Positions 7,086 to 13,736 of a stretch of DNA of 17,157 bases are shown here, in pieces; position 1 is the first letter of the stretch; the number at the start of each line of letters is the position of its first letter. A program made the translations under genes and the position numbers. Source of the DNA: Mycoplasma sp. CAG:776 (lineage in GTDB: Bacteria > Bacillota_I > Bacilli_A > RF39 > UBA660); assembly GCA_000438195.1 (NCBI GenBank), contig FR903050.1:1-17157 (forward strand). The letters run 5' to 3'. The notes under the pieces are model-generated. The model had not been told where the DNA came from. It worked only from the letters and a program-made list of their open reading frames with translations, and did no database searches.

Positions 7086-8190
7086 TGAGGAATTTATTAA
7101 AGCAGTTAAGAATATTGTAAAAGAGAAGGGAATTAGTGAAGATGTTGTATTTGAAGGAATGGAACAAGCTTTAACTACTGCTTATAAGAAGAATTTTGAT
7201 TCTAAAACAAATGTTAGAGTAGATATAAATCGAGAAACAGGAGAAATTAAAGTTTATTCTTATTTAATTGTTGTCGATGATGTTGATTTTGGAAGCGAAG
7301 AGGTAGATGAGGAAGGTAATGTAGTAAAAATACCTCCTAAAATTAATCCGGATGCGCAAATAATTTTAGAACAAGCAGAAGAAATGGTTCCAGGAATTAA
7401 GGTAGGGGAAACAATTGAAAAAGAAGTTACGCCTAAAGATTTTGGTAGAGTAGCAGCATCAACTGCAAAACAGGTTTTAACCCAAAGAATTAGAGAAGCA
7501 GAAAAAAATAGCCTTATTGAAGAATTTCAAGATAAAGAAGGAGAAATGTTACTAGGATTAGTAGCTATGGAAGATTCTAAAAATTACTTTATTGATTTAG
7601 GTAGAACGAGAGGACTTCTACCAAAAAGTGAAATTATTCCAGGAGAAACTATTAAAATGGGTTCTAACATTCGAGTATATGTTACTAAAATAGAAAATAA
7701 TACAAAAGGACCTTTAATTCTTCTTTCAAGAAAACACTATGGTTTTGTTCGTCGTTTATGTGAACTTGAAATACCAGAACTTCAAGATGGTACTTTAATT
7801 ATGCATGCTTGTGTTAGAGAAGCTGGTATTCGTAGCAAAGTTGCTGTATCTTCTACTAATGAAAGAATCGATGCAATTGGAACTTGTATTGGTGAGAGAG
7901 GTTCTCGTTTAGGAAGTATTTTAAAGGAATTAAATGGTGAAAAACTTGATTTTGTATTATATAGTGATAATGCCGAAGAATATATCAAAAAAGCTTTAAC
8001 TCCAGCAAAAAATGCGATTGTTAATATCCTTGATCCAATGAAGAAAGAGGCTTTAGCAGTAGTTTCTAATGAAGAACTTCCTTTAGCAATTGGTAAATCT
8101 GGAAATAATATTCGTTTGGCTAGCCGTCTTACAAAATATAAAATTAATATTAAAACAATGGAACAAATTAATGCTGAGGGAAATAAATAA
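7078..8190 (+). CDS. nusA: Transcription termination/antitermination factor NusA
   Basis: NusA binds RNA polymerase and modulates pausing, intrinsic termination and antitermination. The 370 residues match the ~370 of Gram-positive NusA without the C-terminal acidic repeats of enterobacteria. In order: an N-terminal polymerase-binding domain (about 1-125), an S1 domain (about 135-200, containing F-I-D-L-G-R-T-R-G-L-L-P), and two KH domains with V-R-E-A-G-I-R-S-K-V-A-V, G-x-C-I-G-E-R-G and A-I-G-K-S-G-N-N-I-R-L-A. The ATG at 7078 is chosen because AGAGGTGG precedes it by about 5 nt; the GTG at 7069 is inside that site. It is translationally coupled to rimP (8-bp overlap). NusA may act on the leader hairpin of its own operon. 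Confidence 0.97.
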   Translation: MNSEEFIKAVKNIVKEKGISEDVVFEGMEQALTTAYKKNFDSKTNVRVDINRETGEIKVYSYLIVVDDVDFGSEEVDEEGNVVKIPPKINPDAQIILEQAEEMVPGIKVGETIEKEVTPKDFGRVAASTAKQVLTQRIREAEKNSLIEEFQDKEGEMLLGLVAMEDSKNYFIDLGRTRGLLPKSEIIPGETIKMGSNIRVYVTKIENNTKGPLILLSRKHYGFVRRLCELEIPELQDGTLIMHACVREAGIRSKVAVSSTNERIDAIGTCIGERGSRLGSILKELNGEKLDFVLYSDNAEEYIKKALTPAKNAIVNILDPMKKEALAVVSNEELPLAIGKSGNNIRLASRLTKYKINIKTMEQINAEGNK

Positions 8191-8205
8191 GTAGGAGGGA
8201 TCCTT

Positions 8206-8469
8206 ATGAAAGTTAAAAAAGTACCTATGCGTACATGTGTAATTACTAAGGAAAAATTAGAAAAAAGAGATCTTCTTCGAATTGTTCGTACACCAGATGG
8301 GGAAGTTGTTGTAGATCCAACTGGTAAAGCAAATGGAAGAGGAGCTTATTTAAAAAAAGATACTTTGGTTATAAAAAAAGCTAAAACAAGTAAAATATTA
8401 GAAAGAATATTAGAAGTAAATATTCCAGATAGTGTTTATGAAGAAGCTTTAAATTATTGTGAGGAATAA
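8206..8469 (+). CDS. ylxR: YlxR family (DUF448) RNA-binding/RNase P-modulating protein
   Basis: This 87-residue protein has the family core M-R-T-C-V-I-T, L-L-R-I-V-R, V-D-P-T-G-K-A-N-G-R-G-A-Y-L. YlxR homologues lie between nusA and infB across bacteria. Reports link them to RNase P and to transcription control in Bacillus and Clostridium. It has a strong ribosome site (GGAGGG, 8194-8199) 16 bp after nusA. The L7Ae-like gene ylxQ, which usually follows, is absent: only 36 bp separate ylxR from infB. Confidence 0.93.
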   Translation: MKVKKVPMRTCVITKEKLEKRDLLRIVRTPDGEVVVDPTGKANGRGAYLKKDTLVIKKAKTSKILERILEVNIPDSVYEEALNYCEE

Positions 8470-8505
8470 AGTGATGTAATAGAAAAAAGAAAGGAGTTGT
8501 TATAT

Positions 8506-10611
8506 ATGACAGTTAAAGAATATGCATCTGATGTAAATTTAAGTGTAGCAGAAATTTTAAAAAAATGTAATGATTTGGGTATTGAGGTTAAAAATGGTGA
8601 TGATGAATTAACAGATGAAGAGATTATTTCCCTTGATAATGCCATTAATTTGATTGTAGAAGAAGAAACTTTTGAAGAGGAAGAAACAATCAACGAAGTT
8701 GTAGATGCAATTGTAGAAAGTAGTAATATTACTAAAAATATTAATATTACAGATAAAAAACAAAAATTAAAGAAGAAAAAAGATCAAAATGATGGTAAAG
8801 ATTACAGTCATCTTAAAAAAGAAATGTATAAAAATAAAAATAAATTAATGAAGAATAGTAAAGATGATAATGTGATTCTTTTTAAAGATGGTATGAGTGT
8901 TGGAGATTTAGCTTTAGAACTTAATGTTAGTGGAACAGATATTATTAAAAAGTTAATGACTTTAGGCTTGATGTTATCATTAAATCAGCCAATTGATTTT
9001 GATAATGCTGAAATTGTAGCTTTAGAATATCATAAAACTTTAAAAAGAGAAGAGACACAGGATGTTTCTAATTTTGAAGAATATGAAATTGTAGATGATG
9101 AGTCTCTTTTAGTGCCTCGTCCACCAATCGTAACCATTATGGGACACGTTGATCATGGCAAAACTACACTTTTAGATTATATTCGTGATTCACATGTGGC
9201 TCAAAATGAATTTGGAGGAATTACGCAACATATTGGAGCTTATCAAATAGAGACGAAGGGAAATAAAATTACTTTTATTGATACACCAGGACATGCAGCA
9301 TTTACGGAAATGAGAGCTAGAGGTGCTAGTGTAACTGATATCGTTATTATTATTGTTGCTGCTGATGATGGGGTTATGCCTCAAACAAAAGAAGCTGTAG
9401 AACATGCATTAAGCGCCAAAGTTCCGATTATTGTCGCTGTTAATAAAATGGATAAACCAGATGCAAATCCGGAGAAAATTAGAACTGAAATGGCAGAAAT
9501 TAATATTACACCTGAAGAGTGGGGTGGTAATGTTCCATTTATTAATATTTCAGCGCAAACTGGTGAGGGAATTGATAAACTTTTAGAGACTATTTTAGCT
9601 ATTAGTGAAATGGCAGAATTAAAGGCTAACCCTAAAAGATATGCAGTAGGTTCTGTTATTGAGTCTCGTCAGGATAAAAATGTTGGTGGTATTGCTAGTT
9701 TACTTATTTTAAATGGTACTTTAAGACTTGGAGATCCAGTTGTTGTTGGTACTACTTATGGTAAAATTAGAACAATGCGTAATGATTTAGGAGAGGCTAT
9801 AATTGAGGCTGGTCCTGGTATGCCGGTTGAAATTACAGGTTTAAGTGATAATCCTAGTGCTGGTGATAAGTTTATGGCTTTTGAAACAGAAAAAGAAGCA
9901 AAAGAAGTAGCTGAAAAAAGAGCAATTTTGGCTAAGGAAAATAAGTATAAAAAAGATGTTATCTCTCTAGATGATTTATTTAGCAAAATTAATAGTGGTC
10001 AAAAAGAAATTAATGTGGTTTTAAAAGCTGATGTTAGAGGATCAGAAGAAGCTGTTAAAAATAGTTTACTTAAAATTAATGTAGAAGGGGTTAAAGTAAA
10101 TGTCATTCGTTCAGGAATTGGCACAATTACTGAAAGTGATGTTGTACTTGCTAATGCTTCTAATGCTATTATTGTCGGCTTTAATGTTAGTCCTTCTAAT
10201 ACGACTAAAGAAATTGCCAAAGAATATAATGTAGATATTCGTCTTTATACAATTATTTATAAATGTATTGAGGAAATTGAATTAGCAATGAAAGGTATGC
10301 TTGATCCTGAATTTGTTGAAAAGATTCTTGGTAATGCGGAAATTCGTAGAATATTTAAATTCTCTAAAGTTGGAAATATTGCCGGATCTTATGTATTAGA
10401 TGGACTTATTAGAAATGGAGCTAAAGTAAGATTAATTCGTGATGGTGTTATTGTTTACGATGGAGCGATTCACTCTATTCAAAGAGAAAAAGATAGTGTA
10501 AAAGAAGTGAAAAAAGGTTTTGAATGCGGTATTACTCTAGATAATTTTAGTGATATTAAAGTGGGAGATATTTTGGAATGCTATGAAATGGTGGAGGTAC
10601 GAAATGCCTAG
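8506..10611 (+). CDS. infB: Translation initiation factor IF-2
   Basis: IF2 is the GTPase that places initiator fMet-tRNA on the 30S subunit and promotes 50S joining. The 701 residues begin with an IF2N helical domain (T-V-K-E-Y-A onward). A short Lys-rich linker (about 75-115) follows, then a second IF2N-like unit (about 122-175). The G domain shows G1 G213-H-V-D-H-G-K-T220, G2 G-G-I-T-Q-H-I-G, G3 D259-T-P-G-H, G4 N313-K-M-D316 and G5 S-A-Q-T-G. After it come the beta-barrel domain, IF2 domain 3 and the C-terminal tRNA-binding barrel. The N-terminal extension is short, as in other low-GC Gram-positives. The ATG at 8506 follows AAGGAG by 9 nt. The 3' end overlaps rbfA by 8 bp. Confidence 0.98.
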   Translation: MTVKEYASDVNLSVAEILKKCNDLGIEVKNGDDELTDEEIISLDNAINLIVEEETFEEEETINEVVDAIVESSNITKNINITDKKQKLKKKKDQNDGKDYSHLKKEMYKNKNKLMKNSKDDNVILFKDGMSVGDLALELNVSGTDIIKKLMTLGLMLSLNQPIDFDNAEIVALEYHKTLKREETQDVSNFEEYEIVDDESLLVPRPPIVTIMGHVDHGKTTLLDYIRDSHVAQNEFGGITQHIGAYQIETKGNKITFIDTPGHAAFTEMRARGASVTDIVIIIVAADDGVMPQTKEAVEHALSAKVPIIVAVNKMDKPDANPEKIRTEMAEINITPEEWGGNVPFINISAQTGEGIDKLLETILAISEMAELKANPKRYAVGSVIESRQDKNVGGIASLLILNGTLRLGDPVVVGTTYGKIRTMRNDLGEAIIEAGPGMPVEITGLSDNPSAGDKFMAFETEKEAKEVAEKRAILAKENKYKKDVISLDDLFSKINSGQKEINVVLKADVRGSEEAVKNSLLKINVEGVKVNVIRSGIGTITESDVVLANASNAIIVGFNVSPSNTTKEIAKEYNVDIRLYTIIYKCIEEIELAMKGMLDPEFVEKILGNAEIRRIFKFSKVGNIAGSYVLDGLIRNGAKVRLIRDGVIVYDGAIHSIQREKDSVKEVKKGFECGITLDNFSDIKVGDILECYEMVEVRNA

Positions 10612-10948
10612 TCATAAAATAGCTAAAATATCTAGTGATATCGCTCGTGTTATTAGTGAGATTTTATTTGAAGATGCAAGAGATGAAATTTTAAAATCTA
10701 TTACCATTACTGGATGTAAAGTAGCTAGAGATCTTAGTTATGCTAAAGTTTACTTTACATCTTTAAGAGATATGGATCGTAAAAGTTTAGTAAAAGAAGT
10801 AAATGAAGCAAGTTCTTTTATAAGAGGAGAAGTGGCAAATCGTCTTGATTTACGTCATACGCCAATATTAGAATTTGTTTATGATGAGTCAATTGAATAT
10901 GCTAAAAATATTGAGGATATTATTAAAGAGATTCACGAAGGAGATTAA
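10604..10948 (+). CDS. rbfA: 30S ribosome-binding factor RbfA
   Basis: RbfA is a small KH-fold protein that binds immature 30S subunits and helps process the 16S rRNA 5' end, notably in the cold. The 114-residue protein has the expected length and features: an N-terminal helix with I-S-S-D-I-A-R-V-I-S-E-I-L, then D-L-S-Y-A-K-V-Y-F-T-S, R-G-E-V-A-N-R-L-D-L-R-H-T-P and F-V-Y-D-E-S. The ATG at 10604 has GGAGGT at 10593-10598; a longer frame reaching upstream to 10550 only overlays infB and is rejected. The start lies inside infB, so translation is coupled. Confidence 0.96.
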   Translation: MPSHKIAKISSDIARVISEILFEDARDEILKSITITGCKVARDLSYAKVYFTSLRDMDRKSLVKEVNEASSFIRGEVANRLDLRHTPILEFVYDESIEYAKNIEDIIKEIHEGD

Positions 10949-10950
10949 GT

Positions 10951-11358
10951 ATGGGACATATTCGAGTTAAAGTGGGTAGACTAGCTGATCATGAAAAAAA
11001 ACTTTTGGTTTCTAAATCATTAATTACGCAAGATGATTTAAATGATTTAGAAATATTTAGTAATGCTAATTATTTTGTGATAAAAAAATGTTATTTGGAT
11101 GAGAAATTATGTGGTTATGCCGTATTTTTTCTGGGTTATCATGGCTTGGAAAGTAATGATATTTCTATTGAGCGAATTTGCTTTTCTTTAGAAGATATGG
11201 ATGCTTTTTATTATTTTATTTGTATTCGAGAAATGATTAAAAAAGATGGATTTGTTTTTCCAATAGAAAATATTTATTGCGAAGATGAAAGTTTAAGTGA
11301 AGAAATGCAGTTTATTTTAAGTCATGAGGGTATTTTATTTCCTCAGAGAAGTAGATGA
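10951..11358 (+). CDS. Unknown protein encoded between rbfA and truB
   Basis: I do not recognise this 135-residue soluble protein. It starts with a basic segment (M-G-H-I-R-V-K-V-G-R), followed by alternating hydrophobic stretches (Y-F-V-I-K-K-C-Y-L, G-Y-A-V-F-F-L-G-Y) that could be a beta sheet, a Tyr/Phe-rich helix (D-A-F-Y-Y-F-I-C-I-R-E-M) and an acidic C-terminal region. An N-acetyltransferase-like fold is conceivable, but no acetyl-CoA loop can be shown. In many Firmicutes this slot holds the DHH nuclease gene nrnA; no DHH motif is present here. AAGGAG lies 7 nt before the ATG, the gene is 2 bp from rbfA, and it shares ATGA with truB. Its tight coupling supports a real gene with a possible link to RNA or ribosome biology. 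Confidence 0.8.
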   Translation: MGHIRVKVGRLADHEKKLLVSKSLITQDDLNDLEIFSNANYFVIKKCYLDEKLCGYAVFFLGYHGLESNDISIERICFSLEDMDAFYYFICIREMIKKDGFVFPIENIYCEDESLSEEMQFILSHEGILFPQRSR

Positions 11359-12194
11359 AAGGGTTACTTGTTATAAATAAACCGGAGGGTTATACTTCAA
11401 GAGATGTGGTTAATATTGTGTCCCATGTATTACATGAAAAAAGAGTCGGTCATACTGGGACTCTTGATCCTTTAGCTACCGGTGTATTAGTTATTTGTAT
11501 TGGGAAATATACGAAGCTTGTAGATTTGCTTACCTCGCTTAATAAGGAGTATATCGCAGAAATAAAATTGGGTATTGAAACGGATACTTTGGATATTACG
11601 GGAAATATTTTGAAAAAAGAGAAAGTTCATGTAGAGAAGCTTGATCTTTTAAAAGTTTTTTCTAAATTTATTGGTGAATATCAGATGGAAGTGCCTAAAT
11701 ATAGTGCCATTAAAGTGAATGGTAAAAAGTTATATGAATATGCTAGAAATGAGGAAAAAGTAGAATTACCGGTTAAAACGGTTCATATCTATGAACTTGA
11801 GTTATTATCTTTTTATCAAGACATTGTCTCTTTTCGCTGTTTAGTAGAAAAAGGGACTTATATTCGAAGTTTAATTCGGGATATGATGAAAAAATTAAAT
11901 ATTATTGGAACGATGCATCATTTAGTAAGAACTAAACAAGGTAACTTTAAAGTAGAAGATGCCTATTCTTTAGAGGAAATTGAAAATAATCAATTTCAGC
12001 TTCTTTCTATTTCTGATGTATTAAATATTTCAAAGTATGAATTAAATGAGTTAGAGTATAAAAAAGTTTGTAATGGAAATAGAGTCTATTTAAATTTTGA
12101 AAAATTTATGGTATTATTGATGTATCATGGTGAAGAAATTGCTATTTATCAAAAAGATCAAGAATTATATAAGCCTTATGTGATGCTTATATAA
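11355..12194 (+). CDS. truB: tRNA pseudouridine(55) synthase TruB
   Basis: TruB makes pseudouridine 55 in the T-loop of most tRNAs. The 279-residue protein opens with G-L-L-V-I-N-K-P-E-G-Y-T-S and has the catalytic motif G-T-L-D38-P-L-A-T-G-V-L, then the family segments Y-I-A-E-I-K-L-G-I-E-T-D-T-L-D, V-P-K-Y-S-A-I-K-V-N-G-K-K-L-Y-E-Y-A-R and G-T-Y-I-R-S-L-I-R-D. The length is slightly short because the C-terminal PUA-like part is reduced. It starts in the ATGA overlap with the preceding gene. The usual neighbour ribF is missing; a tRNA gene follows after 7 bp instead. Confidence 0.97.
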   Translation: MKGLLVINKPEGYTSRDVVNIVSHVLHEKRVGHTGTLDPLATGVLVICIGKYTKLVDLLTSLNKEYIAEIKLGIETDTLDITGNILKKEKVHVEKLDLLKVFSKFIGEYQMEVPKYSAIKVNGKKLYEYARNEEKVELPVKTVHIYELELLSFYQDIVSFRCLVEKGTYIRSLIRDMMKKLNIIGTMHHLVRTKQGNFKVEDAYSLEEIENNQFQLLSISDVLNISKYELNELEYKKVCNGNRVYLNFEKFMVLLMYHGEEIAIYQKDQELYKPYVMLI

Positions 12195-12201
12195 TCTTTA
12201 T

Positions 12202-12277
12202 TGCCCTATAGCCAAGCGGTAAGGCAGCGGGCTCTGACCCCGCGATTTCGTAGGTTCGAATCCTACTAGGGCAGCCA
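12202..12277 (+). tRNA. tRNA-Gln (anticodon CUG)
   Basis: A full cloverleaf can be folded: acceptor 12202-12208 with 12267-12273 (7 bp), anticodon stem 12227-12231 with 12239-12243, loop 12232-12238 with anticodon CTG at 12234-12236, T-arm with TTCGAAT, discriminator G and encoded CCA (12275-12277). The U1-A72 pair and body resemble Bacillus tRNA-Gln, which usually has a UUG anticodon. This copy reads CAG, a rarer codon here than CAA. It begins 7 bp after truB without a promoter between, so it is probably the last gene of that transcript. Confidence 0.95.
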
Positions 12278-12287
12278 AATAGTTTTT

Positions 12288-12312
12288 AAAGCCTTTATAT
12301 GGGCTTTTTGTT
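12288..12312 (+). terminator. Terminator after tRNA-Gln, end of the rimP-truB-tRNA operon
   Basis: AAAGCCT (12288-12294) pairs with GGGCTTT (12301-12307, one G-U pair) around a 6-nt loop and is followed by TTGTTTT. Confidence 0.75.
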
Positions 12313-12382
12313 TTCTAAACACACTTTAATTAATTTATTTTATATTGGTGTATAATTTTTATGATAATTGTATATACTGTAA

Positions 12383-12411
12383 TTGACAAATAATATAGAA
12401 TTTGATATATT
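12383..12411 (+). promoter_or_regulatory. Promoter of the small RNA gene
   Basis: TTGACA (12383-12388), a 17-bp spacer, TATATT (12406-12411). This is a near-consensus promoter with no protein gene following on this strand; the expected start is near 12418. Confidence 0.75.
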
Positions 12412-12417
12412 ATTTGT

Positions 12418-12532
12418 ACCGGAAGCAAAAAGTAATTTGTTTCGTCAGGTCGATAGTTGGTGTTTGAACGAAAGTTTAAGTGTACTGTGTGTGCATCAAC
12501 CCAATTGGGAAAAAGCTGAAAGGCTTTTTTTC
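12418..12532 (+). ncRNA. Structured small RNA of unidentified family, convergent with a DUF3800 gene
   Basis: About 115 nt lie between a strong promoter and an intrinsic terminator, with no open reading frame of note. Foldable elements are hairpin 1 (12422-12429 with 12436-12443, 8 bp, one G-U pair) and a closing stem GTTGGTG (12456-12462) with CATCAAC (12494-12500). Inside it are two hairpins: 12463-12469 with 12474-12480 capped by a GAAA tetraloop, and 12481-12485 with 12491-12495. This gives a possible three-way junction. A small palindrome (12500-12509) precedes the terminator. G and C are much higher than in adjacent spacer DNA. It does not match tmRNA, RNase P RNA, 6S, SRP RNA or a riboswitch I know. 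Structured RNAs next to DUF3800 genes have been described as motif families, and this may be one of them or a new one. Confidence 0.6.
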
Positions 12533-12535
12533 TTT
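12510..12535. terminator. Terminator of the small RNA, probably bidirectional and shared with the DUF3800 gene
   Basis: AAAAAGCT (12510-12517) pairs with GGCTTTTT (12522-12529, one G-U pair) around GAAA, followed by T-rich sequence to 12535. The same hairpin begins just beyond the DUF3800 stop codon on the minus strand, where it is also followed by a T-run (complement of 12510-12514). Confidence 0.75.
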
Positions 12536-13274
12536 ATGGTAAAAATATTTTATAATTGATAAATGCTAAAACTTTTTGTAGTTGTTTGAAGTCGTTTTGT
12601 AGTACAGCTTTTCTAACTGTTCCTGCGATTAAATCTGCTGCTTGTACAACATAACTTTTATCAGATTTTTGATAGGTTAGGATAATGTTTAATTCAGCAT
12701 AAATAATTGGTTTATGTTTTTTGGCATAATTAAAATTAATAATACCATATTTTAATTCTTCTAAAAGTCCATCTTTTAAATTGTAGTATCCATTTGATTT
12801 AGTGGATTGTTCATCAATATTTATGATTAGTTTGATTGGTTTGTAGGGATCAATTTGTTTATTACTTATTAGGTTTGTAATGATTCCTTTTATGGTTCTT
12901 CTTAGTGCATAATCATTGTATCTTCCTTTTGATGCAGTATTATCTATAATATGATTATATAGTTGATCATTTTTTATAATGCAAGTTGTTGTTATATATT
13001 TTTTTATGTAATTTATAATTCTTCTTTTATCTTTAGTTTTAAGATTGTTATGTTTTAATTCTGGACATTCTTTATTATTACAGTTTGCTTTATTTAAATT
13101 ACAGTAATTACATTTTATGCTGTTAACGATTGCTTTATATTGAGTAATGAATTTATCTTTTTCTGTTTTATTTAGAAAAATGAGTCCTCCATAAACTGCT
13201 ATTTTTTCTTTTCTGGATATTTTACCAGAATCATCTATATTTATATAAATTGTTTGATTTTCGTTTATTTTCAT
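12534..13274 (-). CDS. DUF3800 family protein (predicted RNase H-like fold) with a Cys cluster
   Basis: This 246-residue protein has the DUF3800 outline: Y-I-N-I-D14-D15-S-G at the N-terminus (usually I-D-E-S-G), Y-G-G-L-I-F, a central I-I-N-I-D154-E-Q-S strand and the C-terminal S-Y-V-V-Q-A-A-D214-L-I-A-G motif. These acidic residues are thought to form an RNase H-like active site; the cellular role of the family is not settled, but it is common in phage and defence settings. A C-x2-C-x6-C-x4-C cluster (Cys55, 58, 65, 70) could bind zinc. The gene is visibly richer in A/T, Lys, Asn and Ile than its neighbours, suggesting horizontal arrival. AAAGGA is 2 nt before an ATG at 13280 and 8 nt before the ATG at 13274, so the latter is preferred. 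No convincing promoter was found between it and the terminator at 13310-13336. Confidence 0.8.
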   Translation of the reverse strand: MKINENQTIYINIDDSGKISRKEKIAVYGGLIFLNKTEKDKFITQYKAIVNSIKCNYCNLNKANCNNKECPELKHNNLKTKDKRRIINYIKKYITTTCIIKNDQLYNHIIDNTASKGRYNDYALRRTIKGIITNLISNKQIDPYKPIKLIINIDEQSTKSNGYYNLKDGLLEELKYGIINFNYAKKHKPIIYAELNIILTYQKSDKSYVVQAADLIAGTVRKAVLQNDFKQLQKVLAFINYKIFLP

Positions 13275-13309
13275 TTTCATTATCCTTTCAAGTTTTATTT
13301 ATTTTCGTC

Positions 13310-13336
13310 AAAAAAAACTAAACAAATAGTTTAGTT
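13310..13336 (-). terminator. Terminator of the EIIB-like gene (minus strand)
   Basis: On the minus strand AACTAAAC (13336-13329) pairs perfectly with GTTTAGTT (13323-13316) around a 5-nt loop, then six T (13315-13310). The stop codon TAA (13337-13335) overlaps the base of the stem. Confidence 0.8.
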
Positions 13337-13652
13337 AAACGATATCATCAATGTATCTTTTTAATTCTTTTGCATTTGGGCCAAAAATTATTTTTAATTG
13401 ATTATCAATTTCTACAATTCCTTTGGCTCCAAGCTTTTCAATTGCCTCTTTATTTACAATACTTACATCTTTTAAAATAACTTTGAATCTGCTCATGTTG
13501 GCCTCAGCACTAACAATATTATCTTTTCCACCAAGATAAGTTATGAGTTTATTCGCTTCAATTCTAAAGTCTCTTCTTGTTAATTTAATTACAATTAATA
13601 AAACAATAATTAGAATAATTGCGATAATTAAATATTGTATCCATGTATCCAT
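13335..13652 (-). CDS. Membrane-anchored PTS EIIB-like protein lacking the phospho-accepting cysteine
   Basis: The 105-residue protein has one N-terminal TM helix (about residues 5-24), a basic segment (K-L-T-R-R) and a glucose-type EIIB domain. Landmarks are L-I-T-Y-L-G-G-K-D-N-I (36-46), A51-N52-M53-S54-R55-F-K in place of the family's A-C-I-T-R-L-R, then E-K-L-G-A-K-G-I-V-E-I, and I-I-F-G-P-N-A near the end. The catalytic Cys is Asn52, so it cannot carry phosphate as a normal EIIB does. No EIIC, EIIA or sugar gene is near. A sensory, scaffold or membrane-protein-binding role is possible but unproven. The ATG at 13652 is preceded by AGGTGA with 5-nt spacing; an upstream in-frame GTG at 13661 is rejected. 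Confidence 0.8.
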   Translation of the reverse strand: MDTWIQYLIIAIILIIVLLIVIKLTRRDFRIEANKLITYLGGKDNIVSAEANMSRFKVILKDVSIVNKEAIEKLGAKGIVEIDNQLKIIFGPNAKELKRYIDDIV

Positions 13653-13669
13653 TTTTATCACCTATTATT

Positions 13670-13675
13670 ATTATA
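13670..13675 (-). promoter_or_regulatory. Possible -10 element for the EIIB-like gene
   Basis: TATAAT is read on the minus strand 18 bp before the start codon. No good -35 lies 16-18 bp further upstream (TTTATT at best), and the leader would be very short, so support is weak. Confidence 0.25.
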
Positions 13676-13736
13676 CTATAAAAATTGGTATAAATAAAGT
13701 TTTTTGGTAACATAATAAAATTAAGGAATGGTGAAA

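Noticed and set aside
12418..12460. Resemblance to SRP RNA (GGAAGCA and GTCAGGTC both present)
   Set aside because: The two pieces are in reversed order relative to SRP RNA and are not arranged around a GGAA-type loop; likely coincidence.
12460..12480. Possible hammerhead ribozyme because of C-GAAA-G
   Set aside because: No CUGANGA core sequence is present; the GAAA is simply a tetraloop.
12534..13280. DUF3800 protein as a transposase or integrase
   Set aside because: It has the DUF3800 motif order and no transposase D-D-E spacing, terminal repeats or target duplication.
13281..13312. TTGACG on the minus strand as promoter of the DUF3800 gene
   Set aside because: No -10-like hexamer lies 16-18 bp downstream; the nearest candidate (GATAAT) overlaps the start codon.
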